The position numbers and the translations under genes are program-made. 33,087 nt of DNA, taken from the NCBI GenBank assembly GCA_007694015.1, contig RECO01000209.1:1-33087 (forward strand), read 5' to 3'. This document shows, piece by piece, positions 23,737-33,062 of the stretch. Position 1 is the stretch's first letter, and the number at the start of each line of letters is the position of its first letter. The DNA is from Geminicoccaceae bacterium (GTDB lineage Bacteria > Pseudomonadota > Alphaproteobacteria > Geminicoccales > Geminicoccaceae). The notes under the pieces are model-generated. The model was not told the origin of the DNA and searched no databases. It worked only from the letters and a program-made list of their open reading frames with translations.

Positions 23737-24249
23737 ATGGCCGCACGGATCGACGAAGCGGCGGGGGACTACGAGATCGACGGCATCGGGCCCTTCGACC
23801 TCGGCCGCATCGCGCGGCTGCACAGGCGGTGTTTCGACGATGCCTGGAGCCGCAGCGATCTTGCCCAGTTGATGGCGCTGCCCGGCGGCTTCGGCCTGAT
23901 CGCCCGCACCCAGGGCTTCAACCGCCTCGGCATCGACACCCGCCGCGTCGTCGGCTTCGGTCTTTGCCGGGTGGTGCGCGACGAGAGCGAACTGCTCTCG
24001 ATCGGGATCGGCCCCGAGGCGCGCCAGCAGGGGCTCGGTCGCCGCATGTTGCGCGCCTGCATGACCCATTGCGGGGGGCTGGGTGCTGTTCGGATGTTCT
24101 TGGAGGTCGCCATCGACAACGACGCCGCGCGCGCGCTCTACGACGGCGAGGGCTTCGTCGCGGTCGGTCGGCGCGAAGGCTATTATCGGCGCGGCGATGG
24201 CGAGCGGGTCGCCGCGGTCACCATGCGAAAAGACCTGCAGTCGAGCTGA
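23737..24249 (+). CDS. rimI: Ribosomal-protein-alanine N-acetyltransferase RimI-like
   Basis: The 170-residue GNAT protein follows tsaB directly, the standard place of rimI. Features are RIARLHRRCFDDAWS at about 24-38, strand beta4 ELLSIGIGPE, the acetyl-CoA loop RQQGLGRRML (about 96-105), and FLEVAIDNDAARALYDGEGFVAVGRREGYY, which is the RimI-type ending. E. coli RimI acetylates the N-terminus of ribosomal protein S18; homologues can have broader N-terminal targets. The product is slightly longer than E. coli RimI. The ATG lies 3 bases after the tsaB stop. It converges on the tusA-like gene, with 21 bases between stops. Confidence 0.9.
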   Translation: MAARIDEAAGDYEIDGIGPFDLGRIARLHRRCFDDAWSRSDLAQLMALPGGFGLIARTQGFNRLGIDTRRVVGFGLCRVVRDESELLSIGIGPEARQQGLGRRMLRACMTHCGGLGAVRMFLEVAIDNDAARALYDGEGFVAVGRREGYYRRGDGERVAAVTMRKDLQSS

Positions 24250-24270
24250 GCGGCTTCGCTTCAGCGCTCC

Positions 24271-24501
24271 TTAGCGCTCCTTGCGCACGACCAGCTCGAT
24301 CGTGCCATCCGCCGCCGGGCGCATCGCCAATACGCTTTGACCATGGTCGCGCAAGCTGCGCGGGACGTTTTCGGCCGGCTCGGCCCCGCGCAGGCGAATG
24401 ACGAGCAGGTCGCCAACCGCCATTTGCTCGAGCTTCAGCTTGGCCTTTACGAAGGTCATCGGGCACACCAGACCCGTGATGTCGAGGCTGTATTCGGCCA
24501 T
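24271..24501 (-). CDS. TusA-family sulfur carrier protein
   Basis: The 76-residue protein has the TusA (SirA/YeeD) fold pattern: SLDITGLVCPMTFVKAKLKLEQMAVGDLLVI. The single cysteine in GLVCPMTF is the persulfide-carrying residue. The canonical motif is CPxP; here it is CPMT, as in some paralogues, so the exact member (tRNA thiolation TusA or another sulfur carrier) is unclear. The ATG at 24501 fits the family N-terminus, with GGGAG upstream. It is divergent from the mucR-like gene and convergent with rimI, so it is a single-gene unit inserted in the housekeeping block. Confidence 0.87.
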   Translation of the reverse strand: MAEYSLDITGLVCPMTFVKAKLKLEQMAVGDLLVIRLRGAEPAENVPRSLRDHGQSVLAMRPAADGTIELVVRKER

Positions 24502-24547
24502 CGCTCCCAACCATTGCCGGCGCTCGCGCACGAAACGAAAAAAAAGG

Positions 24548-24581
24548 TTGCCTTGAGCGCCGCGACAAATATAGTCGCGGC
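24548..24581 (+). promoter_or_regulatory. Promoter and dyad operator upstream of the mucR-like gene
   Basis: TTGCCT (24548-24553), 16 bases, TATAGT (24570-24575) form a good sigma70-type promoter. A perfect dyad GCCGCGAC-AAATATA-GTCGCGGC (24559-24581) has the -10 box in its loop and right arm. Protein binding here would block RNA polymerase. Autorepression is known for MucR/Ros proteins, so self-control is a reasonable inference. A further small dyad CTCTT-ATGCC-AAGAG follows at about 24584-24598. Confidence 0.55.
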
Positions 24582-24622
24582 AACTCTTATGCCAAGAGCA
24601 CGTTTTTCGGGATCGAGTGTCT

Positions 24623-25042
24623 ATGACGGAAAAGATGAGCCAAAACGAGCTGCTGGCGTTGACGACGGAAATCGTCTCGTCGCACGTCTCGAACAACGTG
24701 GTGCCGGTGGGCGACCTGCCCGATTTGATCAAGCAGACCTATGCCAGCTTGGCCAGTCTGGGGCAGCCGGCCGAGGAAGAACAGGCGGAAAAGCCGACGC
24801 CGGCGGTGCCGATCAAGCGCTCGATCACCGACGAGTACATCGTCTGCCTGGAAGACGGCAAAAAGCTGAAGATGCTGAAGCGGCACCTGAAGACCCGCTA
24901 CGACATGTCGCCCGACGAGTATCGCAAGCGCTGGGGCCTGCCCGACGACTATCCGATGGTGGCCCCGGCCTACGCCAAGCAGCGCAGCAACCTGGCCAAG
25001 AAGATCGGCCTCGGCACCAAGCCGCGCGCCCGCTCGCGCTGA
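24623..25042 (+). CDS. MucR/Ros family transcriptional regulator
   Basis: The 139-residue protein matches MucR/Ros: an N-terminal helical oligomerisation part (about 1-40, LTTEIVSSHVSNN and LPDLIKQTYASLA) and a DNA-binding domain from about 68. The finger reads VCLEDGKKLKMLKRHLKTRYDMSPDEYR: Cys, then Asp at the second ligand position, one His, and Arg where the last His is expected. The zinc site is therefore degenerate, though conserved flanks (WGLPDDYPMVAPAYA) are intact. Ros-like proteins that work without zinc are known. The ATG at 24623 is preferred to GTG at 24617. It is monocistronic, with a hairpin at 25099-25134 after it. Confidence 0.9.
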   Translation: MTEKMSQNELLALTTEIVSSHVSNNVVPVGDLPDLIKQTYASLASLGQPAEEEQAEKPTPAVPIKRSITDEYIVCLEDGKKLKMLKRHLKTRYDMSPDEYRKRWGLPDDYPMVAPAYAKQRSNLAKKIGLGTKPRARSR

Positions 25043-25098
25043 GCGCCGGGCCCGCGGCACGTCGAGGTCGCTTGACGGGGCGGGTGTGAGCCCACCAT

Positions 25099-25134
25099 AT
25101 CCAGCTCGGACCTGACATCGGGTCCGAGCTGGAT
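25099..25134 (+). terminator. Strong hairpin between mucR and miaB
   Basis: A perfect 14-bp stem, ATCCAGCTCGGACC with its complement, encloses TGACATCG. No T-run follows, so it may act as a Rho-assisted end, an mRNA stabiliser, or a leader structure for miaB, whose start is 30 bases downstream. Confidence 0.35.
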
Positions 25135-26497
25135 TACGTTGGGGCTCCCTCCCACCACGGATTTTGGTTTCGTTGTTGAAGCGACTGCACATCAAGACCT
25201 ACGGCTGCCAGATGAACGTCTACGATTCCGAGCGAATCGCCGACGTGCTGGCACCGCATGGCTACGTCACCACGGCGTCCGCCGACGACGCCGATCTGGT
25301 CGTCTTGAATACCTGCCACATCCGCGAAAAGGCCGCCGAGAAGGTCTATTCCGAACTCGGCCGGCTGCGCCAGCTCGACCGCGCGCGCCGCGCACGGGGG
25401 GAGAAGCCCTTGCAGTTGGCCGTGGCCGGCTGCGTCGCCCAGGCCGAAGGCGAGGCCATGGCCGAGCGCGCCCCCTTTCTCGACGTGGTCGTCGGCCCGC
25501 AGAGCTACCACCGTCTGCCGGAACTCCTGGCGCAACGCGCCCGGGCGCGGGGTGCCGTGGTCGACACGGCCTTTCCGGTCGAGAGCAAGTTCGACCACCT
25601 GCCGGTGGCGAGCACGCCGAGCGGCGTCAGCGCGTTCCTCACCGTGCAGGAGGGCTGCGACAAGTTCTGCACCTTCTGCGTCGTGCCCTACACCCGGGGT
25701 GCGGAGGACAGCCGGCCGGTGGCCGCCGTCCTCGCCGAAGCGCGCGCCCTGGTCGCTCGAGGGGTGCGCGAACTGACCCTCCTCGGGCAGAACGTGAACG
25801 CCTATCACGGGCATGGGCCGGACGGGCGCACCTGGGGGCTGGGCCGGCTGTTGCGCGCGCTCGCCGAGATCGACGGCGTGTGGCGGCTGCGCTACACGAC
25901 CTCGCACCCGGCCGACATGGACGACGACCTCATCCGCGCCCATGGCGAGGTGCCGGCCGTGATGCCCTACCTGCATCTCCCGGTGCAGTCCGGCGCCGAC
26001 CCGATCCTGGCAGCGATGAACCGCCGCGGCACTGCCGACGACTATCGCCGTGTCGTCGACCGGCTGCGCCAGGCCCGCCCCGACCTCGCCCTTTCGTCGG
26101 ACTTCATCGTCGGCTTTCCGGGCGAGACCGACGCCGATTTCGAGGCGACCCTGCGCCTGGTCGAAGACGTCGGCTACGCCCAGGCCTATTCGTTCAAGTA
26201 CAGCCGGCGACCCGGCACCCCGGCCGCGATCATGCGCAAGCAGGTGGCCGAGCCGATCAAGGCCGAGCGCCTGGCCCGGCTGCAGGCGTTGCTGCAACGC
26301 CAACAACAGGCCTTCAACGCGGCCATGGTCGGCCGCACCGTGCAGGTCCTGGTCGAGCGCGACGGCCGCAAGCCGGGCCAGCGGCTCGGCAAGTCACCCT
26401 ATCTGCAAGCGGTGCATTTCGACGCGCCCGAGACGGTGGTCGGGCGTCTCGTCGACGTGCACGTCCACGCGGCGCTGCCGCACAGCCTCGCCGCCTC

Positions 26498-27468
<971 letters not shown>

Positions 27469-27472
<4 letters not shown>

Positions 27473-28020
27473 ACGACGAACCTCCAAGTCCGGGCCTTTG
27501 GGCCACGCCGGTCGCGGCGATCGATCTCGACGTCGAGCCGGTGTGGGAGGCGGCCGGTCTGGGTCTCCAGGAGCTGGCCGAAGCGGCGATCGCGGCCGTC
27601 TTCGAAGAGGAGGTCCTGGCCCAGGCGGCGGGCGAGGTCGAGGTGGCGCTCCGCTTCACGAACGACGCGACCGTGGCCGAGCTGAACGCCACCTGGCGCG
27701 GCCAAGCCAAGCCGACCGACGTCTTGAGCTTTCCGGCCACCGCGGCGGACGAGCCGGCGCCGCCGCCGGGTGTGCCTTGGCTCCTGGGCGACGTCGTGCT
27801 CGCCTTCGAGACTTGTGCCCGCGACGCGGAGGCGTTGGCACGCCCCCTTGCCGCGCATGTGAGCCATCTCGTGGTGCATGGCCTGTTGCACCTCTTGCAC
27901 CACGACCACCAGGAGCCGGGCGAAGCCGCTGCCATGGAGGCGTTGGAGGTGCGGATTTTGGCGCGGCTCGGCATCGACGATCCCTATCGCGACCGTCCCC
28001 TGATCACGGAGAACCTCTGA
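27469..28020 (+). CDS. ybeY: Endoribonuclease / rRNA maturation factor YbeY
   Basis: The 183-residue protein has the UPF0054 zinc motif H-x3-H-x5-H at His137, His141 and His147 (HGLLHLLHHDHQ). It also has the family segments VALRFTNDATVAELNATWRG and PTDVLSFPA, then GDVVLAFET. YbeY is a metal-dependent RNase involved in 16S rRNA 3' end maturation and ribosome quality control. The N-terminus is a little longer than usual. ATGA overlaps join it to phoH upstream and to the CorC-like gene downstream, so it is translated as part of one coupled series. Confidence 0.95.
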
Positions 28021-28904
28021 TGCGCGGCGAACTCGCCGGCAATCGTCCCGTCGTTGGCCTCTTTCGCCGCTTGCGCGAGCTCGCGTTCGGCGGCGGCGAG
28101 GACGGCAATTCCTTGCGGGAGACCATCGAAGAGCTCTTGGAGGACGAAGCCGACCATCTCAGGAGCCTGACCGAGCACGAACGGCGTTTGCTCTTGAACG
28201 CCTTGAGTTTCGGCGAGCTGGAGGTGGCCGACGTCATGGTGCCGCGCTCCGACGTCAAGGCGATCGAGCTGGAGAGCAGCCTCGACGACGTGGTGCGGGC
28301 GATGCGCGATGCGGGCCACACGCGGCTGCCGGTCTTTCGCCAAACCCTCGACGACGTGGTGGGCCTGATCCACATCAAGGACGTGCTGCCCTTCTGGGGC
28401 GACGGCGTGACCTTTCGGCTCGAAAACCAGGTCCGCAAGATCCTCCACGTCCCGCCGTCGATGCGCGTCATCGATCTCCTGTTGACCATGCGCGACACCC
28501 GCAACCACATGGCGGTGGTGGTCGACGAATATGGCGGCACCGACGGTCTCGTCACCATCGAGGATTTGATCGAGGAGATCGTCGGTGAAATCCAGGACGA
28601 GCACGACCGCATTTTGCAGCCGAAGCTGTTGGCCATGGCGGATGGCAGCTGGGAGGCGGATGCCAGGATCGAGGTCGAGACACTCGAGAGCAAGCTCGGC
28701 GTGGAGCTGCTCGACGAGGATCGCCGCGACGACGCCGACACGCTCGGCGGGCTCGTCTTCATGCTGATGGACCGGGTGCCGGCCCGGGGCGAGGTCATCA
28801 GCCACCCGGCGGGGCTCGACTTCGAGGTGCTCGACGCCGACCCGCGGCGGGTCAAACGCTTGCGGATCCGTCACCGCACCGCCGACGACCCCGGTCCCGC
28901 GTGA
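28020..28904 (+). CDS. CorC/HlyC family CBS-domain protein
   Basis: The 294-residue soluble protein has two CBS domains: the first around VMVPRSDVKAIELESSLDDVV to VVGLIHIKDVLPF, the second around VPPSMRVIDLLLTMRDTRNHMAVVVDEYGGTDGLVTIEDLIEEIVGEI. A CorC_HlyC transporter-associated domain follows (about 210-285). The family is linked to magnesium/cobalt efflux (CorC), and some members were named hemolysin C; the true role here is unknown. It lacks the N-terminal membrane domain of larger relatives. It starts in the ybeY stop codon and ends overlapping the GTG of lnt, the usual order in alphaproteobacteria. Confidence 0.92.
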   Translation: MRGELAGNRPVVGLFRRLRELAFGGGEDGNSLRETIEELLEDEADHLRSLTEHERRLLLNALSFGELEVADVMVPRSDVKAIELESSLDDVVRAMRDAGHTRLPVFRQTLDDVVGLIHIKDVLPFWGDGVTFRLENQVRKILHVPPSMRVIDLLLTMRDTRNHMAVVVDEYGGTDGLVTIEDLIEEIVGEIQDEHDRILQPKLLAMADGSWEADARIEVETLESKLGVELLDEDRRDDADTLGGLVFMLMDRVPARGEVISHPAGLDFEVLDADPRRVKRLRIRHRTADDPGPA

Positions 28905-30442
28905 GCGCAGGCTCGAAGCGCTTGCGCTGGGCGCCGCCTTGGGTGCAGGCGCTCGTTGCCGGTGCGGTTTCGGCCCTGGCCCTGCCGCCGCTCGACCTGT
29001 TGCCGGCGCTCTTGGCCTATGGCTGGCTGGTCCTGCTCCTGCTCGATGCGCCCGGTTGGAGGTCCGCTTGGTGGCGGGCGGTGGCGTTCGTCTTCGCCCA
29101 GGCGGCGGTGGGGCTGCATTGGATCGCCATCGCCTTTACCGTCGACGTCGAGCGTTTCGGCCCCTTGGCCGTGCCGGCGGTCTTCCTGCTCTGCGTCGGC
29201 ATCGCCTTGATCCAGGGCAGCGTCGTCAGCCTGCTCAGGCTGCGTTCCTGGCACAGCCCGCTGGCGGCGGCCTTGGCGTTCGCCCCTTTGTGGCTCTTGG
29301 GCGAGTGGCTGCGCGGGGTCATCGGCCAGTTCCCCTGGAACCTCGTCGGCTACGCCTTCGCCGATTGGCTCTGGTTGGCGCAAGGGGCGGCCTTGGGCTC
29401 GGTCTGGTGGCTCGGCTGGCTGGCACTGTTGGTCGGAACCTTGCCCGTGGCCCTCCGCCTGCCGCGGCGCCAGGGGCTCGGTTGGTGCGGGCTGGTCTTG
29501 GCCGGGCTCGCGGGTCTCGCCTGGTGGGGCCACGACCGTCTGCGCGAGCCCACGGCCTTCACCGAGACCCGGCTGCGGCTCGTGCAAGCCGCCTTCGCGC
29601 TCGACCACGGCTTCGATCATATCCGCATGCAGACGTGGTTCTTCGACCAGGTCCGCTGGAGCCTGGAACCGTTGGACGCTCCGGTGGATGCCATCATCTG
29701 GTCGGAGGGGGCCTCCCCCTATCGCCTCGACACCGACGAGGTCGCCCGCGACGTCATCGCCAGCCTGCTGCGCGAACGCGGTGCGCGCTGGCTCCTCACC
29801 GGCGGCGACCGCCTGGCCTTCGCGGCCGACGGCCGGCTTTTGGGCGTCAACAACAGCCTCTTCGCGATCGATCCGGACGGTGCGGTCGGTGCGCGCTACG
29901 ACAAGGTCGATCTGGTCCCCTTCGGCGAGTTCCTGCCGCTGCGCCCGGTCTTGGAGCGCTTCGGCCTCGACAAGGTCACGGCCGGCTCGATCGATTACGT
30001 CCGCGGTCCGGGGCGGCGAACGCTGGACCTCGAAGGCCTCCCGCCGTTCAGCCCGTTGATCTGCTACGAGACCATCTTTGCGGGCCGGGTCCATGCGGCC
30101 GTGCGGCCGGATTGGCTCTTGAACGTCACCATCGACACCTGGTTCGGCGACAGCCTCGGCCCCCACCAGCATCTGGCGATGGCGCGCACGCGGGCGATCG
30201 AAGAGGGCTTGCCCTTGATCCGCGTCGCCAATTCCGGGATCAGCGCCAGTATCGACGCGCACGGCCGTATCCTGGAGCGGATGGACCTCGACGTGGTCGG
30301 CGTCCGCGACGTGGCTCTGCCCGCTCCGGTTGAAAAAACCTTCTTTGCAAGAAATCGTTGGTTATTATTGGCGATCTCGATTGCGCTCGGAGTCGTACTG
30401 GCGGTCATCATCGAGTTCACCTCCGGGCGGCAGCGGTCTTAA
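28901..30442 (+). CDS. lnt: Apolipoprotein N-acyltransferase
   Basis: The 513-residue inner-membrane enzyme adds the third acyl chain to the N-terminal cysteine of lipoproteins. Six or so N-terminal helices (about 12-215) precede a nitrilase-like periplasmic domain with the catalytic triad Glu269 (WSEGASPY), Lys335 (YDKVDLVPFGEFLP) and Cys388 (ICYETIF). A last helix lies near 486-505. The GTG start at 28901 overlaps the corC-like stop (GTGA). The 3' end (about 30330-30375) is unusually A/T-rich and contains two consecutive TTA codons (30362-30367), odd for this genome; a promoter for the next gene may be embedded there. Confidence 0.95.
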   Translation: MSAGSKRLRWAPPWVQALVAGAVSALALPPLDLLPALLAYGWLVLLLLDAPGWRSAWWRAVAFVFAQAAVGLHWIAIAFTVDVERFGPLAVPAVFLLCVGIALIQGSVVSLLRLRSWHSPLAAALAFAPLWLLGEWLRGVIGQFPWNLVGYAFADWLWLAQGAALGSVWWLGWLALLVGTLPVALRLPRRQGLGWCGLVLAGLAGLAWWGHDRLREPTAFTETRLRLVQAAFALDHGFDHIRMQTWFFDQVRWSLEPLDAPVDAIIWSEGASPYRLDTDEVARDVIASLLRERGARWLLTGGDRLAFAADGRLLGVNNSLFAIDPDGAVGARYDKVDLVPFGEFLPLRPVLERFGLDKVTAGSIDYVRGPGRRTLDLEGLPPFSPLICYETIFAGRVHAAVRPDWLLNVTIDTWFGDSLGPHQHLAMARTRAIEEGLPLIRVANSGISASIDAHGRILERMDLDVVGVRDVALPAPVEKTFFARNRWLLLAISIALGVVLAVIIEFTSGRQRS

Positions 30443-30490
30443 CAAGACTTCATCGAATGGGCATAGTCACCCGACTCCCACGAGTTCGAG

Positions 30491-30931
30491 ATGATGACCG
30501 CCGAGCCGCATTTCATCGATCGTCATGTTGGCCGCCGATTGCGTATGCGCCGGTTGCTGATGGGTATGAGCCAGGAGCGGCTGGGCGAACTGTTGGGGCT
30601 CACCTTCCAACAGATCCAGAAATACGAGCGTGGCGCCAATCGGCTGGGCGCCAGCCGGCTGTTCGAAGCGGCGCGGGCGCTCGAGGTCGACGTGGGCTTC
30701 TTCTTCGCCGAACTCGACGCCGAACCCAACGCGTCGGTGCTGGCCCCCGGGTTGGCGGAGGCAGCGCCGAGCGCTTACGAGCCCGAGCCGCTGCAGCCCT
30801 CCGGGCGGCGCGACACCTTGGAACTGGTGCGTGCGTTCGAGCGCATCGACGATCCCGAAGTGCGCCGCCGTGTGCTCGATCTGACCAAAGCCGTCGCCGG
30901 CTTCGAGACCCGCCGACGCGGCGGCTCTTGA
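30491..30931 (+). CDS. XRE-family helix-turn-helix regulator
   Basis: The 146-residue protein has an N-terminal Cro/CI-type helix-turn-helix (about 12-68: HVGRRLRMRRLLMGMSQERLGELLGLTFQQIQKYERG split across the helices, ending NRLGASRLFEAARAL). A C-terminal tail follows, with a helix at about 108-138 (RDTLELVRAFERIDDPEVRRRVLDL). Such short XRE proteins occur before metK in many alphaproteobacteria; target genes are not known to me. ATG-ATG at 30491 offers two adjacent starts, with GAG close upstream. It is 48 bases after lnt and 66 bases before metK, so it may be co-transcribed with metK. Confidence 0.9.
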   Translation: MMTAEPHFIDRHVGRRLRMRRLLMGMSQERLGELLGLTFQQIQKYERGANRLGASRLFEAARALEVDVGFFFAELDAEPNASVLAPGLAEAAPSAYEPEPLQPSGRRDTLELVRAFERIDDPEVRRRVLDLTKAVAGFETRRRGGS

Positions 30932-30997
30932 CCGGCGCTGCCCACACGACCACAACCGCGCCGGCGCACGCAGGCGCGCTCCGGAAGTGGGAAAGCG

Positions 30998-32146
30998 ATG
31001 AAAGCAGGCGAGTTTCTGTTCACCAGCGAATCGGTCTCCGAAGGGCACCCCGACAAGGTTTGTGACCGGATTTCCGATGCGGTCGTCGATGCGTTCCTCG
31101 CCGCCTTGCCCGAGGCGCGCGTGGCCTGCGAAACCCTGACGACCACGAACCGCATCGTCATCGCCGGCGAGACCCGTGGGCCGCGCGAGGTGCTCGACCA
31201 GGTGGAGGCCATCGCCCGGCGTTGCGTGGCCGACATCGGCTACGAACAGGCAGGCTTCCACCACGCCCACGCCCAGGTCGACGTGCTGCTGCACGGCCAG
31301 TCGGCCGACATCGCCCAGGGCGTCGACAAGGACGGCGCCGGCGACCAGGGCATCATGTTCGGCTATGCCTGCGACGAGACGCCGGAACTGATGCCGGCAC
31401 CAATCCTCTACGCCCACGCCATCCTGCGCCACATGGCCGAGGCCCGCCACGCCGGCAGCGAGCCGCTGTTGGGCCCGGACAGCAAGAGCCAGGTCACGCT
31501 GATCTACCAGGACGGTAAGCCCGTGGGTTGCGACAGCGTGGTCGTCTCGACCCAACATGCCGCGCACGCGCACCAGGACGACGTCCGTGCCGTCGCCCGC
31601 AAATACGTCCAGATGGTGCTGCCCGACGGCTGGATGCCGCCGGAGGATCGGTTCTACGTCAACCCGACCGGCAAGTTCGTGATCGGCGGCCCCGACGGCG
31701 ACGCCGGCCTCACCGGCCGTAAGATCATCGTCGACACCTATGGCGGTGCCGCCCCGCACGGCGGTGGCGCCTTTTCCGGCAAGGATCCGACCAAGGTCGA
31801 CCGCTCGGCGGCCTACGCCGCCCGCTACCTGGCAAAGAATGTCGTCGCCGCCGGCCTCGCGTCGCGTTGCACCATCCAGCTCGCCTACGCCATCGGCGTC
31901 GCCCAGCCGCTCGCCGTATACGTCGACACGCAGGGCACGGGCAAAGTGCCGGAAGCCCGGCTGGGCCAGCTCCTCCAGGAAATGGTGGACCTGTCGCCGC
32001 GCGGCATCAAAGGCCACCTGAACCTCGAGCGCCCCATCTACGAACGCACCGCGGCCTATGGCCACTTCGGCCGCGCGCCCGAGGTGGACGGCGGCTTCTC
32101 GTGGGAGCGCACCGACCTGGTCGAGGCGCTGCAAAAGGCGGTTTGA
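30998..32146 (+). CDS. metK: S-adenosylmethionine synthetase
   Basis: The 382-residue enzyme makes S-adenosylmethionine from methionine and ATP, the cofactor used by trmO, miaB and trmB in this window. Signatures seen are [21 protein letters not shown] (His and Asp for ATP/metal), [13 protein letters not shown], and the P-loop-like [19 protein letters not shown]. Length and ends are normal. The ATG at 30998 is preceded by a purine-rich stretch (GGAAGTGGGAAAG). No SAM riboswitch is recognisable in the 66-base leader. The gene is followed at 7 bases by repeat R1-D. Confidence 0.97.
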   Translation: MKAGEFLFTSESVSEGHPDKVCDRISDAVVDAFLAALPEARVACETLTTTNRIVIAGETRGPREVLDQVEAIARRCVADIGYEQAGFHHAHAQVDVLLHGQSADIAQGVDKDGAGDQGIMFGYACDETPELMPAPILYAHAILRHMAEARHAGSEPLLGPDSKSQVTLIYQDGKPVGCDSVVVSTQHAAHAHQDDVRAVARKYVQMVLPDGWMPPEDRFYVNPTGKFVIGGPDGDAGLTGRKIIVDTYGGAAPHGGGAFSGKDPTKVDRSAAYAARYLAKNVVAAGLASRCTIQLAYAIGVAQPLAVYVDTQGTGKVPEARLGQLLQEMVDLSPRGIKGHLNLERPIYERTAAYGHFGRAPEVDGGFSWERTDLVEALQKAV

Positions 32147-32152
32147 AGGTAG

Positions 32153-32300
32153 CCAGGGGGGCTTTTGGCCCCCCTGGACCCCCCGAGCAGCGGCGTTGCC
32201 GCCGCCACTTCGAAACTGTCCAACGGGCCGGCGGGCCGTGTTTGCACGGCCCGCCGGCCCGTTGGCTGGGGGTTTCCAAGGGGGCCAAAAGCCCCCTTGG
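32153..32300. repeat. Palindromic repeat R1, copy D (complete, between metK and trmB)
   Basis: The left cap is the hairpin CCAGGGGGGC-TTTTG-GCCCCCCTGG (32153-32177). A left module then contains GAGCAGCGGCGTTGCCG, as in copy B. The central hairpin is perfect: 21-bp arms (32220-32240, 32245-32265) around TTTG. The right cap is CCAAGGGGGC-CAAAA-GCCCCCTTGG (32276-32300). The left cap reads as the reverse complement of the right cap with its C-run, so the element has inverted ends. The left hairpin may also help end metK transcripts. The 208-base gap holds no gene. Confidence 0.87.
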
Positions 32301-32354
32301 CGTTCTTCTCTCCGTTCTTCTCGTTCCAGTCCGTTGGGCGACCACGACACGGGT

Positions 32355-33062
32355 ATGACCTTGACCGATGCATGCGAAGGCCGGCCGCGGCGGGTGCTCT
32401 ATGGGCGTCGGCTGGGGCCGCGGTTGAAGCCGAACCGACGCCGCCTTTTGGAAGAGAGCTTGCCCGAGGTGCGGCTGACCTTGCCGGCCAGGGGCGAAAG
32501 GTTGGAGGTCGCATCACTGCTGCGGCCCGGCACGGACCGGCTGTGGCTGGAGATCGGCTTCGGCGGGGGCGAGCACCTGGCGTTTCAAGCGGCGGCGCAT
32601 CCGGGCGTCACCCATGTGGGGGTGGAGCCCTATTTGAACGGTGTGGCCAGCCTGTTGGGGGAGATCGAGGCCCGGCATCTGACCAACGTGCGCGTCCTGG
32701 TCGACGACGCGCGGCTCTTGCTGGAGGCCCTGCCCGACGGCGCCTTGGAGCGCATTGCCGTCCTCTTTCCCGATCCCTGGCCGAAGCTGCGCCATCGCAA
32801 GCGGCGGATCGTCAACCGGGCAACGGTGGCGGCGTTCACGCGGTTGCTGGTGCCGGGCGGGGAGTTGCGCCTGGCCAGCGACGATCCGGGTTATCTGGCA
32901 TGGATGCTCGACGCCACGCTCGCCGAGCCCCGCCTTGTCTGGCTTGCCGAGCGGGCGCGTGACTGGCGGCAGCGAGCCGACGATTGGCCCGAAACGCGCT
33001 ACGAAGCCAAGGCCAAGGCGGCCGGCCGTCAGCCCGCCTTTCTCCGCTTTCGCCGCGTCTGA
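32355..33062 (+). CDS. trmB: tRNA (guanine-N7-)-methyltransferase TrmB
   Basis: The 235-residue SAM-dependent enzyme makes m7G46 in tRNA. It begins with RRVLYGRRLGPRLKPNR, a usual alphaproteobacterial TrmB opening. The SAM-binding motif is LWLEIGFGGGEHLAFQA, followed by HVGVEPYLNGV and the catalytic/tRNA-binding segment VLFPDPWPKLRHRKRRIVN. It ends DWPETRYEAKAKAAGRQPAFLRF. The ATG at 32355 fits; the frame is open upstream into R1-D but that part is repeat DNA. It follows metK as is common. The window ends 25 bases after the stop. Confidence 0.95.
   Translation: MTLTDACEGRPRRVLYGRRLGPRLKPNRRRLLEESLPEVRLTLPARGERLEVASLLRPGTDRLWLEIGFGGGEHLAFQAAAHPGVTHVGVEPYLNGVASLLGEIEARHLTNVRVLVDDARLLLEALPDGALERIAVLFPDPWPKLRHRKRRIVNRATVAAFTRLLVPGGELRLASDDPGYLAWMLDATLAEPRLVWLAERARDWRQRADDWPETRYEAKAKAAGRQPAFLRFRRV

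Noticed and set aside
30932-30997. Possible SAM-responsive riboswitch before metK
   Set aside because: The leader is only 66 bases and I could not match SAM-II or SAM/SAH conserved cores. An Rfam scan would settle it.
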